In this document: piece after piece, positions 51,981-61,198 of the stretch | Position numbering within the stretch: the stretch's first letter is position 1 | Layout of the letters: each line of letters opens with the position of its first letter | NCBI GenBank assembly: GCA_947492185.1 | Contig: CANLMR010000008.1 | Location: 1-64,000, forward strand | Length of the DNA: 64,000 nt | Direction: 5' to 3' | Source: an uncultured Tenacibaculum sp. | Lineage (GTDB): Bacteria; Bacteroidota; Bacteroidia; Flavobacteriales; Flavobacteriaceae | Made by a program: the position numbers and the translations under genes | The notes under the pieces: generated by a model | Told to the model about the DNA's origin: nothing | Seen by the model: the letters and a program-made list of their open reading frames with translations, nothing else | Database searches by the model: none

Positions 51981-52616
51981 TCATTCAATTTCTTTGAGTA
52001 AATCTTTTATTTCTGATAATATCATAGCTGTAGCACCCCAAACAATATGATTTGAAAAATTAAAGCACGGAACCTCAATTTCTTTCATGTATGAAGTTTC
52101 TAAAACAATAGAAGAAAGGTTTTTGTCATCTAAAAGCTCATTGGTCTCTATTTCAATAAGTTCTGCTACTTCTTCATTTGGAATTAACTTAGGTCTTTCA
52201 TTTAAAAAACCAATAAAAGGGGTTACCATAAAATTACTAGGAGGAATATAGGTGTCTGAAAGTCGTCTTATTATTTCTACTGACGTTTGGTTGACTCCAA
52301 CTTCTTCTTCTAGTTCTCTTAAAGCGGTTTTTTGTATTGAATTATCGATTTTATCATATTTTCCTCCAGGAAAACTTATTTGCGCAGAGTGTGTACCATT
52401 ATAACTTGCTCTTTTAGTTAATAGAAATTGCATTTTTCCAGTTTTATCAGGATAAAAAAGAGCTAAAACTGCTGCTTTTCGGGGATTATTTTTCTTTATT
52501 TTTTCTTCGGAAATTTTAATTCGTAATTCAGGAACTAATTTGAATTGCGATTCTAATCCTCCTAAAGAATTGTTTTTTAATTGATTAATTTGATTTTTGA
52601 AATGAGAAAACTGCAT
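51981..52616 (-). CDS. CoA pyrophosphatase (Nudix)
   Basis: A 211-residue Nudix hydrolase of the NudL/YeaB type, which cleaves CoA to phosphopantetheine and adenosine-3',5'-bisphosphate. The CoA signature LLTKRASYNGTHSAQISFPGG and Nudix box GGKYDKIDNSIQKTALRELEEEVG are both present. It lies 38 bases upstream of the acyltransferase gene. Confidence 0.93.
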   Translation of the reverse strand: MQFSHFKNQINQLKNNSLGGLESQFKLVPELRIKISEEKIKKNNPRKAAVLALFYPDKTGKMQFLLTKRASYNGTHSAQISFPGGKYDKIDNSIQKTALRELEEEVGVNQTSVEIIRRLSDTYIPPSNFMVTPFIGFLNERPKLIPNEEVAELIEIETNELLDDKNLSSIVLETSYMKEIEVPCFNFSNHIVWGATAMILSEIKDLLKEIE

Positions 52617-52695
52617 TAATACTGTTACTTTTATCGTTTTTTGTGTCTAATAAAGTGGCTTGAAAATTGATTAAAGCAATGTACAAACAAATAAT

Positions 52696-53001
52696 ATGAA
52701 TACAGAAAATAAATATTTAAAATTACTATTAGGAATTATATTTGATCTTATTGGATATGCATCTTTTGTTGTTCCATGGTTTGCAGAAGTAACAGATATA
52801 GTTTGGGCGCCAGCATCTGCATATTTAATGACAAGAATGTATAAAGGAAAAAAAGGTAAAATTGCAGCCGCAATTTCATTTATAGAAGAAGCATTACCTT
52901 GGGTAGATGTTATCCCTACTTTTACGTTAATGTGGTTTTATACTTATGTTTTTACATCAAAGAATAAAAAAGATATAGATAAGACAACTATTGAGGTTTA
53001 G
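52696..53001 (+). CDS. Small membrane protein (101 aa)
   Basis: A 101-residue protein with about two membrane helices (about 9-28 and 74-88) and an amphipathic stretch between. It is conserved-looking in flavobacteria (PWFAEVTDIVWAPASAYLMTRMY). Its stop overlaps the convergent DUF6787-like gene by four bases. Function unknown. Confidence 0.7.
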   Translation: MNTENKYLKLLLGIIFDLIGYASFVVPWFAEVTDIVWAPASAYLMTRMYKGKKGKIAAAISFIEEALPWVDVIPTFTLMWFYTYVFTSKNKKDIDKTTIEV

Positions 53002-53309
53002 TCTTTTTTATTAAATAAAAAACCAAAGCCTAAACGGCTTAAAAACTTTTTCTCAAATTCCCAGAAGAAACGGAATTGACCAAACAACCATCCAACAATA
53101 GGTAATGTAGTTTGGTAAATAGGGAATATTAATAGGATACGTAAAGGGTAGTATATCCAAGGGTTCATTGTTTCAGCTGATAATCCAAGAAAAGCGGTAA
53201 CAGGTTTTGCTACCCACGCAGAAAAAGAACCATTTATAGCAAATACTATTAAAACGGCAACAACATCCCAGTTTGTTTTTAAACCCCAACGTGCTTTTAG
53301 TTTCTCCAC
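52998..53309 (-). CDS. Small membrane protein, DUF6787-like
   Basis: A 103-residue protein with helices near 14-32 and 50-75. The pattern KARWGLKTNWDVVAVLIVFAINGS, WIYYPLRILLIFPIYQ and FWEFEKKFLSRLGFGF fits the Bacteroidota DUF6787 family. Sometimes mis-named as a lipoprotein diacylglyceryl transferase, which is unrelated. Function unknown. Confidence 0.75.
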   Translation of the reverse strand: MEKLKARWGLKTNWDVVAVLIVFAINGSFSAWVAKPVTAFLGLSAETMNPWIYYPLRILLIFPIYQTTLPIVGWLFGQFRFFWEFEKKFLSRLGFGFLFNKKD

Positions 53310-53354
53310 AAAAACATTAATTTAAACTTTACGGGCGCAAAAATATATAAAAGA

Positions 53355-53384
53355 AAAAGGGTAAACAAGTGTGTTTACCCTTTT
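53355..53384. terminator. Intrinsic terminator of the DUF937 gene
   Basis: AAAAGGGTAAAC (53355-53366) pairs with GTTTACCCTTTT (53373-53384); on the minus strand it is followed by a T-rich tract. It ends the DUF937 gene transcript. Confidence 0.8.
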
Positions 53385-53404
53385 GTTATTATGTAGATTG
53401 AATC

Positions 53405-54049
53405 TTATTTTTTTCCAAATAACCCACCTAGAAGTCCACCTAATAAACCTCCAGATTTTTTTTGACTTCCGCCACCTAAAACCATTCCAGCAACATCATC
53501 TATAATGCTACCATCACCGTCAGCATCTAATATTTTCTCTAGGAAACTTTGTTCTTGCTGAGAACTGTTTCCTCCTAACATTCCTCCTAATAAATCTCCT
53601 AAACCACCAGAGTTGCTAACTCCATTTTGTCTAGATTGTTTACCTAAAACTCCCATTAAAATTGGAGCAGCAGTTTTTAAAATATTTCCTACAGCACCAG
53701 AATCCATACCAGTTTTTTGACCAATTACTTGTTGAACTCCTTGTTGTTTAGTACCTAATACATGTCCTAAAATTTTACTACCATCGCTAACAACATTGTT
53801 ATCAACTCCTCCACTAAATAAATCACCAAGATTGTCTAAAATTCCTCCATCATGTTTATTTAAAGCACCCATTAAACCTTCTGCACCTTGAGGAGTAGAA
53901 GCGTTACGTTGCATTGCTTTCATTAACACTGGTAAAGCCATTGTTAAAACGCTTCCTGTTTTACTACTGTCTTGTCCAGTAGATCCAGCAACACCGCTAA
54001 TAATAGTTTTTCCCATTGGGCTGTTTAATAAGTCTAAGATTCCTTCCAT
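53405..54049 (-). CDS. DUF937 domain-containing protein
   Basis: A 214-residue protein of the DUF937 family (YidB-like): MEGILDLLNSPMGKTIISGVA, SVLTMALPVLMKAMQRN and ILKTAAPILMGVLGKQ. The C-terminal third is Gly-rich, contains a DADGDGSIIDD sequence like a dockerin/EF-hand calcium loop (about 177-187) and ends in GGLLGGLLGGLFGKK, probably amphipathic. No signal peptide. Function unknown. Confidence 0.85.
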   Translation of the reverse strand: MEGILDLLNSPMGKTIISGVAGSTGQDSSKTGSVLTMALPVLMKAMQRNASTPQGAEGLMGALNKHDGGILDNLGDLFSGGVDNNVVSDGSKILGHVLGTKQQGVQQVIGQKTGMDSGAVGNILKTAAPILMGVLGKQSRQNGVSNSGGLGDLLGGMLGGNSSQQEQSFLEKILDADGDGSIIDDVAGMVLGGGSQKKSGGLLGGLLGGLFGKK

Positions 54050-54206
54050 TTCTAATGTTTTGTTTTAATTAATACTCTGACAGTTATATTGACACAATAT
54101 ACAAAACAAAGTCACAATTTTTCTCAAAATTCTTAATAAAAGTGCCACTTTTTAATTGTAATCAATTTTATATTTTTACAAACGTTACTCAAACCAAAAT
54201 ACACAA

Positions 54207-55532
54207 ATGAAGAAATTAGCATTACATTGGAAAATTATCATAGGAATGGTTCTAGGTATAATTTTCGGTTTTATAATGAATACCATAGATGGAGGAAAAG
54301 GCTTTGTCACAGATTGGATTGCACCTTTTGGTAAAATTTTCATCAATTTACTTAAGTTAATTGCTGTTCCTTTAATATTAGCATCGCTTATAAAAGGAAT
54401 ATCTGATTTGAAAGATATTTCAAAGATAAAATCAATGGGATTACGAACATTGGGAATATATATTGCTACTACTTTAGTAGCTATTGTTATAGGTTTAGGT
54501 ATTGTAAATACGGTAAAGCCTGGGGAAGGGATGTCTAAAGAAACTATAGAAAAAATTAAAGAAAAGTATGCTGATGATGCAGGTGTTGCTGATAAATTAG
54601 AAAAAGCATCAAAGCAAAAAGGTACAGGACCTTTACAAGCTTTAGTTGATATTTTCCCTAGTAATATTTTTAAATCATTTGTAAGCGCTTCAATGTTACA
54701 GGTAATCTTTTTTGCACTTTTTGTTGGGATTAGTTTACTACTAATTGCTGAAGAAAAAGCGAAACCACTAATTAGCTTTTTTGATTCGTTGAATGAAGTT
54801 GTGATGAAAATGGTAGATTTAATTATGTTATTTGCTCCTTATGCAGTATTCGCTTTATTAGCTAATGTTATTATTGCATTTGATGATACTGAAATATTAA
54901 TAAAATTACTATGGTATGCACTCTGCGTAGTATTTGGATTATCATTAATGGTTGGTTTTTATCTTTTACTTATTAAAGTATATGTAAAAAAATCACCATT
55001 ATGGTTTTTACAAAAAATTAGTCCAGCGCAATTATTAGCTTTTTCAACAAGTTCAAGCGCAGCGACATTACCTGTTACTATGGAAAGGGTAGAAGAACAT
55101 GTAGGTGTAGATAAAGAAGTTTCTGGTTTTGTTTTACCAGTAGGAGCAACAGTAAATATGGATGGAACAAGTTTGTACCAAGGTATAGCTGCTGTTTTTA
55201 TAATGCAAGTTATTTGGCCAGAAGGATTAACTTTTACGAATCAGTTAACAATTATTTTAACAGCTTTATTAGCGTCCATAGGATCAGCTGCTGTGCCTAG
55301 TGCAGGTATGGTAATGTTAGTAATTGTTTTAGAATCTGTAGGTTTTCCTAGTGAATTGTTGCCAATAGGATTAGCATTAATTTTTGCTGTAGATAGACCA
55401 CTAGATATGTGTAGAACGGTAATTAATGTAACAGGAGATGCAACAGTAGCAACTTTAGTTGCAAAATCTGTAGATAAATTAGGTGATCCAAAGCCTAAAA
55501 ATTGGGATGATAATTATGATGAAGTAAAATAA
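54207..55532 (+). CDS. Dicarboxylate/amino acid:cation symporter (DAACS family)
   Basis: A 441-residue secondary transporter, similar to GltP/DctA. The serine-rich loop AFSTSSSAATLPVTMERVE and the substrate/cation motif NMDGTSLYQGIAAVFIMQ are diagnostic. It has about eight membrane helices plus two re-entrant loops. A charged insert (about 105-145) lies between early helices. It takes up glutamate/aspartate or C4-dicarboxylates with Na+ or H+. It stands alone with its own terminator. Confidence 0.93.
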   Translation: MKKLALHWKIIIGMVLGIIFGFIMNTIDGGKGFVTDWIAPFGKIFINLLKLIAVPLILASLIKGISDLKDISKIKSMGLRTLGIYIATTLVAIVIGLGIVNTVKPGEGMSKETIEKIKEKYADDAGVADKLEKASKQKGTGPLQALVDIFPSNIFKSFVSASMLQVIFFALFVGISLLLIAEEKAKPLISFFDSLNEVVMKMVDLIMLFAPYAVFALLANVIIAFDDTEILIKLLWYALCVVFGLSLMVGFYLLLIKVYVKKSPLWFLQKISPAQLLAFSTSSSAATLPVTMERVEEHVGVDKEVSGFVLPVGATVNMDGTSLYQGIAAVFIMQVIWPEGLTFTNQLTIILTALLASIGSAAVPSAGMVMLVIVLESVGFPSELLPIGLALIFAVDRPLDMCRTVINVTGDATVATLVAKSVDKLGDPKPKNWDDNYDEVK

Positions 55533-55572
55533 TTTTATTTCTTTTAAATATTTAAAAAAAGAGTATTTTTAT

Positions 55573-55607
55573 AAACACCAATACTATTATAGTATTTGGT
55601 GTTTTTT
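55573..55607 (+). terminator. Intrinsic terminator of the symporter gene
   Basis: AACACCAATACTA pairs with TAGTATTTGGTGTT (one bulged base), followed by a T-run. Confidence 0.75.
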
Positions 55608-55651
55608 AGTGGAAAAATAAACAATAAACTAACTTAAACTTAGTATAGTAA

Positions 55652-56683
55652 ATGAATATTTGTTTTTTAATGTATCCATGGGAAGAGATTAAACCAGATA
55701 CAGATTCTTCTTTAACATTAATTCATGAGTGTGCAAAAAGAGGGCATGGGGTAGCTATATGTACTCCTTCTAATCTAACGATTCGTAATAGTGTTACTAA
55801 TGCATTTTGTACAATTATCAACAGGATGGAAAAAGTTCCTACCTCACCGAAGTCATATTACAAAAAAGCAACAATAAGAGAAGAAATGTTGCCTTTAGCT
55901 GGTTTTGATGCTATTTTTATGCGTGCAAACCCGCCTTTAGATCCATTAATGCTTAATTTTTTAGATTCTGTAAAAGACGATGTTTTTATTATCAATTCTG
56001 TTCAAGGAATGAGAGAGGGAAATAATAAATTATATACAGCTGTTTTTGAAGATCCAGAGAATGAAATTATTCCTGTAACTCACGTTTCTAAGAATAAAAA
56101 CTATTTAATCAAAACTATCGAAGAATCATCTGCTGATAGAATGATTTTAAAGCCTTTAAATGGTTATGGTGGATCTGGAGTAATACTAATAGAAAAATCG
56201 GCAATGGGTAATATTAATTCATTATTAGATTTTTATATTAGTAAAAGTGACGGGTCTTCTGATTATGTAATTCTTCAGGAATACATTGAAGGAGCAGAAA
56301 AAGGAGATGTTCGTATTTTAATGTTGAATGGTTTGCCAATTGGAGCAATGAAAAGAATTCCAGGAGATAAAGATCATAGATCAAATGTTACTGCAGGAGG
56401 AAGAGTTGAAAAACATAGACTTACACAAGCGGAAAAAATCTTATGTAAAAAAATAGGGCCGAAATTAGTGAAAGATGGATTATACTTTGTAGGAATCGAC
56501 GTGATTAATGGTAAGTTAGTAGAAGTGAATGTTATGAGTCCAGGAGGAATTACCTACATAAACAAAGTTTCAAAAGTTAAGCTTCAAGAAAAAGTAGTTG
56601 ACTTTCTAGAAAGTAAAGTTTTGGAAAAAAATGCTGCTTTTAGAAGAATGACTGATTTAAAGAAACAAGTAGATGAGGCTTAA
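55652..56683 (+). CDS. GshB-like ATP-grasp ligase
   Basis: A 343-residue ATP-grasp enzyme related to prokaryotic glutathione synthetase. It has the N-terminal GshB fold (MNICFLMYPWEEIKPDTDS), the ATP loop MILKPLNGYGGSGVILIEK and the metal/substrate motif EVNVMSPGGI. The last 30 residues are an extra helical tail. No gshA is in view and the organism appears to use bacillithiol (bshC is present), so a glutathione product should not be assumed. It opens a five-gene operon, overlapping the rhodanese gene by 11 bases. The ligase may join an amino acid to a carboxylate on a small molecule or peptide (inference). Confidence 0.82.
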   Translation: MNICFLMYPWEEIKPDTDSSLTLIHECAKRGHGVAICTPSNLTIRNSVTNAFCTIINRMEKVPTSPKSYYKKATIREEMLPLAGFDAIFMRANPPLDPLMLNFLDSVKDDVFIINSVQGMREGNNKLYTAVFEDPENEIIPVTHVSKNKNYLIKTIEESSADRMILKPLNGYGGSGVILIEKSAMGNINSLLDFYISKSDGSSDYVILQEYIEGAEKGDVRILMLNGLPIGAMKRIPGDKDHRSNVTAGGRVEKHRLTQAEKILCKKIGPKLVKDGLYFVGIDVINGKLVEVNVMSPGGITYINKVSKVKLQEKVVDFLESKVLEKNAAFRRMTDLKKQVDEA

Positions 56684-57515
56684 AATTACTTCACCCATTG
56701 TAACTGTAGAGTGGTTGCATGAAAATAGTAATGTTGATAATTTAATTGTTTTAGATGCAACGATTAAAAAAGTTGGAACTATTGAAAATAGTTTATCAGA
56801 AAAAAATCGAATTCCAAATGCTATTTATTTTGATTTAAAAGAAGTTTTTTTAAATAAAAAAGCAAAATACCCTAATACTATTCCTACTAAAGAATATTTT
56901 CAAGAACAAATACAAAAAATAGGAATCAACAAAGATTCATGTATTATAGTTTATGATGATTTAGGTGTATATTCATCTCCAAGAGCCTGGTGGTTATTTA
57001 GATTGTTTGGTTTTGATAATGTAGCTGTGCTTAATGGAGGATTTCCAAAATGGAAACAAAAAGGATATAAAGTCGAAAAAACGATTAGGTTAGAACGAGA
57101 AAAAGGTAGTTTTCAAGCAGAATTAACAACAACTAAAGTAGTAGAGTTTAATACTATTTTAGAAAATATAAAAACAGAGGATTTTTGTGTTGCAGATGCT
57201 AGATCAAATGATCGTTTTTTAGCAAAAGTACCAGAGCCCCGAAAAGGTTTAAAGGGAGGGCACATTCCTAATTCATTAAGTTTGCCTTATACCGAAGTGC
57301 AACATAATGGGGAAATGAAAAACAAAGAAGAATTAATTGAATTATTTAATAAAATTAATTCAGAAAACAAGAAATATATATTTACTTGTGGTTCAGGAAT
57401 AACGGCTTGTATACTAGCTTTAGCTCTTGAAATTACAGGAAATGCTAACTACTCGGTATACGATGGTTCATGGACAGAATGGGCAAGTATACCAAATTTA
57501 CCTACCGAACAATAA
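56673..57515 (+). CDS. Thiosulfate/3-mercaptopyruvate sulfurtransferase (tandem rhodanese)
   Basis: A 280-residue protein with two rhodanese domains: an N-terminal, inactive one (about 5-140) and a C-terminal one with the persulfide cysteine loop CGSGITAC (240s). The CGSG[IV]TA loop is typical of 3-mercaptopyruvate sulfurtransferases (SseA), thus transferring sulfur to thiol acceptors in the cytoplasm. No signal peptide. It is embedded in the operon between the ATP-grasp and TerB-like genes, with a two-base gap downstream. Confidence 0.92.
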   Translation: MRLKITSPIVTVEWLHENSNVDNLIVLDATIKKVGTIENSLSEKNRIPNAIYFDLKEVFLNKKAKYPNTIPTKEYFQEQIQKIGINKDSCIIVYDDLGVYSSPRAWWLFRLFGFDNVAVLNGGFPKWKQKGYKVEKTIRLEREKGSFQAELTTTKVVEFNTILENIKTEDFCVADARSNDRFLAKVPEPRKGLKGGHIPNSLSLPYTEVQHNGEMKNKEELIELFNKINSENKKYIFTCGSGITACILALALEITGNANYSVYDGSWTEWASIPNLPTEQ

Positions 57516-57517
57516 TT

Positions 57518-57844
57518 ATGATTATAGAATGGACAAAAACTGAGTTCGAAGCATATGTTTTGTTATATGCAGCACAATGCAATTACTTAGAAACAGAAGA
57601 AGAAAGAAACTATATACTTTCTAAGGTTGATGAGAAAACATTTAATAAAGTACATACTCAAATTGTTTTTGATAAAGAATCAGATATCATTGAGAATATA
57701 AAAGAATATTTATTAATGAATAAGTACTCTCATGAGGAAAAAAAGAATCTTATTAATGATATTAAGGAGGTTTTCTTTGCTGATGGTACGGTAGATAAAA
57801 TGGAAAAACAAATTTTTGCAGCGTTACAAAAAATATTAAAGTAA
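57518..57844 (+). CDS. TerB-like small protein (108 aa)
   Basis: A 108-residue acidic helical protein. It resembles the TerB (tellurite resistance) all-helical fold, with the family-like FFADGTVDKMEKQIFAALQKIL at the end. The frame extends upstream within the rhodanese gene to 57470; the ATG at 57518, two bases after its stop, is the natural start (MIIEWTKTEFEAYVLLYAA). It is encoded one base before the N-formylglutamate-amidohydrolase-like gene. Role unknown. Confidence 0.72.
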   Translation: MIIEWTKTEFEAYVLLYAAQCNYLETEEERNYILSKVDEKTFNKVHTQIVFDKESDIIENIKEYLLMNKYSHEEKKNLINDIKEVFFADGTVDKMEKQIFAALQKILK

Positions 57845-57845
57845 A

Positions 57846-58676
57846 ATGGAAAGATTATTAGTAAAGGAAATAACTCAAAAAATTAAAAATGAAGAGTTAT
57901 TTGAAGCTGTTTCTTATGATTATTCCTTCACTATAAAAATTAATGAATACGTTCCTTTTGTTTGTGCTGCTGTTCATGATGGTCATCAGTTCAGAAAAGA
58001 ACTATGGGATAGCTGTTTGCATTCAGAATATGATCGTTGGTATGAAGAAGACCCTTGTACTAAGGAAATGGTTTCAAATCATCCAATAGTAATTGCCGGA
58101 TTAGATTCTCGTTTTGAGTATGATTTAAATAGAGCTCCTGAATCTGCAATATATGATGATGCTTGGGGAAAGCAATTATGGAAATCTCCTTTGCCTGAAC
58201 AGATGAAAGAAAAAAGTTTGGCAAAGCACAATGCATTTTACGAAGTTGTAGAAACGTTGATTCATAAACTTGAAACAAAATACAAACATTGTGTTGTTTA
58301 TGATATGCATAGTTATAATTGGAAACGATGGGATAGAGAAGTGCCAACATGGAATTTAGGGACTTCTAATGTAGATAATAATAGATTTGGAGAGGACATA
58401 GAAAAATGGCGATTGATTTTAGAACGAATGCCGTTACCAAACAACATTAAGTCTACGTCAAAAATTAATGACACATTTCAAGGAAATGGCTATTTCTTGA
58501 AATTTATATCTAAAAGATTTAAAAATACATTAGTGTTAGCAACAGAAATAGCTAAAGTGTATTGCGATGAGTTAGAACAGGTTGTCTACCCGGAAGTTGT
58601 AAAAGCAGTTAAGATATATTTAGATAGAATGTTAAAAGAACACGCAAAAGATTTTTATGATAGACATAAATCATAA
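57846..58676 (+). CDS. N-formylglutamate amidohydrolase family protein
   Basis: A 276-residue enzyme of the FGase family, zinc-dependent hydrolases that release formate or an amide from N-formylglutamate. Ligand candidates are seen in HDGHQF (residues 44-49), AGLDSRFEYDLNR and VVYDMHSYNW, typical of the family. No histidine-utilisation genes are present, so its substrate is likely something else made by this operon. A 23-base gap separates it from the DUF1704 gene. Confidence 0.85.
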   Translation: MERLLVKEITQKIKNEELFEAVSYDYSFTIKINEYVPFVCAAVHDGHQFRKELWDSCLHSEYDRWYEEDPCTKEMVSNHPIVIAGLDSRFEYDLNRAPESAIYDDAWGKQLWKSPLPEQMKEKSLAKHNAFYEVVETLIHKLETKYKHCVVYDMHSYNWKRWDREVPTWNLGTSNVDNNRFGEDIEKWRLILERMPLPNNIKSTSKINDTFQGNGYFLKFISKRFKNTLVLATEIAKVYCDELEQVVYPEVVKAVKIYLDRMLKEHAKDFYDRHKS

Positions 58677-58699
58677 ATTTGCAGTGTTGATTTTTTGTA

Positions 58700-59860
58700 A
58701 TGATGATGGATACTTCGGTTAAAACACAAAAATTATTCGAGATAGATAATCGAATAGATAAACTTGTAAAAGAGATAGAACTTCTTAGGTATGTAAATCC
58801 AATTAATATAGAAGAAGAAAAGCAAAAGTTCTTTGCTTCTAAATATTTAACAGATCCAAGTTTTAAATATCCAGAAAGAGATTTCGATAAATTTAAATTA
58901 CATAGTGAGTTTTTTGCTTTACCACTTGAAGAAATTGAAGATGAAAAGATTCGAGATTTATATGAAGAAATTATTTATTTCTACTCAGGGTTAATTCAAT
59001 GTATTGAAACTATTGGAGAAGGTAAGAAATTTTATTACAATAGTTTGCGGTCTTTTGGTTCGCCAACTGAAGCTGATGTAGAGAATGCAAAATTCATTCT
59101 ACATTTTGAAGAAGAAAATGTAGAAGATGATTCTTTTCATCCACAATATTCTTCAAAAGAAGCGGAAAAGATATTTATTAATTACGGAAAGAAATACGAT
59201 TTTGATTTTAATATTAAACATTCCAAAACCATGAGTGCAATTGCTATGGTTTTAAATAGTACAAAATCGTTGGTTCTAAACGAAAACTATACATACTCAG
59301 ATAATGAAATGGGAATTTTAACCAATCATGAAATTGGTGTACATATGGTTACGACTATGAATGCTTTAGAACACCCTTTAAAAATATTTTCACATGGTTT
59401 TCCAAATAATGTTGAAACTCAAGAAGGACTAGCTGTTTTTAGTGAATACATGTCAGGAAATTTAACACTCAAACGATTAAAAGAGTTGGCATATAGGGTG
59501 TTAGCAGTAAATGGTTTAGCTAAAGGATATTCGTTTTCAAAAACATTTAGATCTTTGCATAATACTTTTGATTTAAATAGAGAAGACGCTTTTTATATTA
59601 CTGCAAGAGCTTATCGTGGTGGTGGTTTTACTAAAGATTATTTGTATTTAACTGGGTTAAAGAAAATATATAATCATTATGTAGAAGGAAGGGATTTAAG
59701 TAATTTACTTACAGGTAAAGTTACTTTAGAGTTTTCTAATGAAATAGCTTATTTAATAGAAAAAGGATATGCGGTTTCTTCTAAATTTATTACAGATTCT
59801 TATTCAGAGAACAACAATGCAAATAAAACAATTAATTTTATTCTAGATAATTTAAAGTAG
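58700..59860 (+). CDS. DUF1704 / QEGLA-motif metallopeptidase (MATCAP-like)
   Basis: A 386-residue protein of the flavohemoglobin expression-modulating QEGLA-motif family. The zinc site is HEIGVH (HExxxH, near residues 211-216), with the third element TQEGLAVFSEYMSG. The same family contains the eukaryotic MATCAP/TMCP tyrosine carboxypeptidases, suggesting a carboxypeptidase on a peptide-like substrate. The start has three ATGs in a row. It closes the five-gene operon; its last 23 bases overlap the convergent SMI1/KNR4 gene. Confidence 0.85.
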   Translation: MMMDTSVKTQKLFEIDNRIDKLVKEIELLRYVNPINIEEEKQKFFASKYLTDPSFKYPERDFDKFKLHSEFFALPLEEIEDEKIRDLYEEIIYFYSGLIQCIETIGEGKKFYYNSLRSFGSPTEADVENAKFILHFEEENVEDDSFHPQYSSKEAEKIFINYGKKYDFDFNIKHSKTMSAIAMVLNSTKSLVLNENYTYSDNEMGILTNHEIGVHMVTTMNALEHPLKIFSHGFPNNVETQEGLAVFSEYMSGNLTLKRLKELAYRVLAVNGLAKGYSFSKTFRSLHNTFDLNREDAFYITARAYRGGGFTKDYLYLTGLKKIYNHYVEGRDLSNLLTGKVTLEFSNEIAYLIEKGYAVSSKFITDSYSENNNANKTINFILDNLK

Positions 59861-60548
59861 ATGCTTTATTAATAGCTTGCTTTTTAGGAGTGTTAAAATC
59901 ATTGGTTAAATTACCTTTACTTTTAACTAGTATTGAAAGCCACTCAGGAAAATTGTCAATTAGATTACTAAATGTTTTGTTTTTTGGATTGTAGTATATT
60001 AATGGCAACTCACCATCTTTATTAGCTTCATTTGTAATCCAATACCAATCTCCATCTTGTTTATTATTTTGAGTTAAACTTACTAAAGCACCAGTGTTAA
60101 TTGTTATTTCATCTAATTCAATTTCCGAATCGATATCCTTGTATTTACTAATTAAAGGAGTGAAATTTTTCACATCAGAAATAGAAGTTTGATATACTAA
60201 TTCCGCACCATCTCCAAAATATTTTAGGAATAGTTTGTATGAATCTGGTAGTTCAAAACTTAATTTATTTTCGGCATTTTTAATCTGAATATCAGAGAGT
60301 TTAGGACCAATGTTTTTATGTTTACTATGATCGTCAGTCAATTCAATTACTAAATCCATCATTGTATCCTCAATCATTGAAGCTTGTTTTATAGAGTCAA
60401 TTTGTTGTTTTGCTTTTTTAAATAACATTTTATCAGAAACATTATCTTCAACTCCTTTAGATGTATCCTTATTTTTTAGATACAAGAAAGCAATCACTAA
60501 AACAAATAGTGTAGATATAATAAAAGTTTTAAGTGTTATCTTTTCCAT
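59838..60548 (-). CDS. Membrane-anchored SMI1/KNR4 domain protein
   Basis: A 236-residue protein with one N-terminal helix (about 8-24) and a SMI1/KNR4 (SUKH-like) domain at about 90-205 (ENKLSFELPDSYKLFLKYFGDG, DGDWYWITNEANKDG...LIYYNPKNK). SUKH proteins are often immunity proteins against toxins or bind partner proteins, but a membrane-anchored one without a toxin neighbour may do something else. Its ATG at 60548 (MEKITL) touches the HAD stop (TAATG), so it is coupled to DCC-HAD. Confidence 0.8.
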   Translation of the reverse strand: MEKITLKTFIISTLFVLVIAFLYLKNKDTSKGVEDNVSDKMLFKKAKQQIDSIKQASMIEDTMMDLVIELTDDHSKHKNIGPKLSDIQIKNAENKLSFELPDSYKLFLKYFGDGAELVYQTSISDVKNFTPLISKYKDIDSEIELDEITINTGALVSLTQNNKQDGDWYWITNEANKDGELPLIYYNPKNKTFSNLIDNFPEWLSILVKSKGNLTNDFNTPKKQAINKASTLNYLE

Positions 60549-61198
60549 TAACAAATTTCAATAAGTTCTTCATAGTTAGAAATTACCAAATTAGCATTTT
60601 CTAATGTTTGATTAGTAACTAAAGGATTTTTATATCCAATAGCAAAAATACCAGCATCATTAGCTGCTTTAATTCCATTATCAGAATCTTCAATCACAAC
60701 ACAATTATTTCTTTCATATCCACCCATTACTGCTGCTTTTTCAAAAATTTCTGGATGAGGTTTTGAAGCTTTTAAATCAGCACCACTAATTTTAGCTGTA
60801 AAATATTGATGTAAGTTAAAACGATCAAAAACTCTGTTTATGTTTACCATTGCAGAAGAAGAAGCAAGTACAAGTGTATATCCTTTATTAAAGAAATACT
60901 TTATAATATTTTCAACACCATCAATTAAACTTAAATTTGGATCATTTTCGAAAAAGTTTACATACCTCTTCCTTTTGTTCAATACAAGTTCTTCTGGATT
61001 TTCACTTAAGTTAAAGTGAGTAACTAGTTTTTGAAAAGCATTTATAGTAGAAGATCCTGTCATAGATTTATATAACTCTTCAGTTACATTTAAGTCTAAA
61101 GATTTAAATACTTCGTAATAAGCTTTTTTATGTAGTTCTTCTGAATCAATAATTACACCATCCATATCAAAGATAACACACTTTAAATTTTGTATCAT
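60548..61198 (-). CDS. HAD family hydrolase (beta-phosphoglucomutase/YcjU-like)
   Basis: A 216-residue HAD-IA phosphatase/mutase. Motif I is FDMDGVIIDSE (residues 10-20), motif II ASSS, motif III K in SGADLKASKPHPE and motif IV EDSDNGIKAA. It resembles beta-phosphoglucomutase and sugar-phosphatase members; the substrate cannot be told. Its start codon directly abuts the DCC gene stop. Confidence 0.9.
   Translation of the reverse strand: MIQNLKCVIFDMDGVIIDSEELHKKAYYEVFKSLDLNVTEELYKSMTGSSTINAFQKLVTHFNLSENPEELVLNKRKRYVNFFENDPNLSLIDGVENIIKYFFNKGYTLVLASSSAMVNINRVFDRFNLHQYFTAKISGADLKASKPHPEIFEKAAVMGGYERNNCVVIEDSDNGIKAANDAGIFAIGYKNPLVTNQTLENANLVISNYEELIEIC

Noticed and set aside
55652..56683. Naming the ATP-grasp gene gshB and inferring glutathione synthesis
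   Set aside because: Family similarity is clear, but bshC is present, no gshA is in view, and the operon partners are not those of glutathione synthesis.
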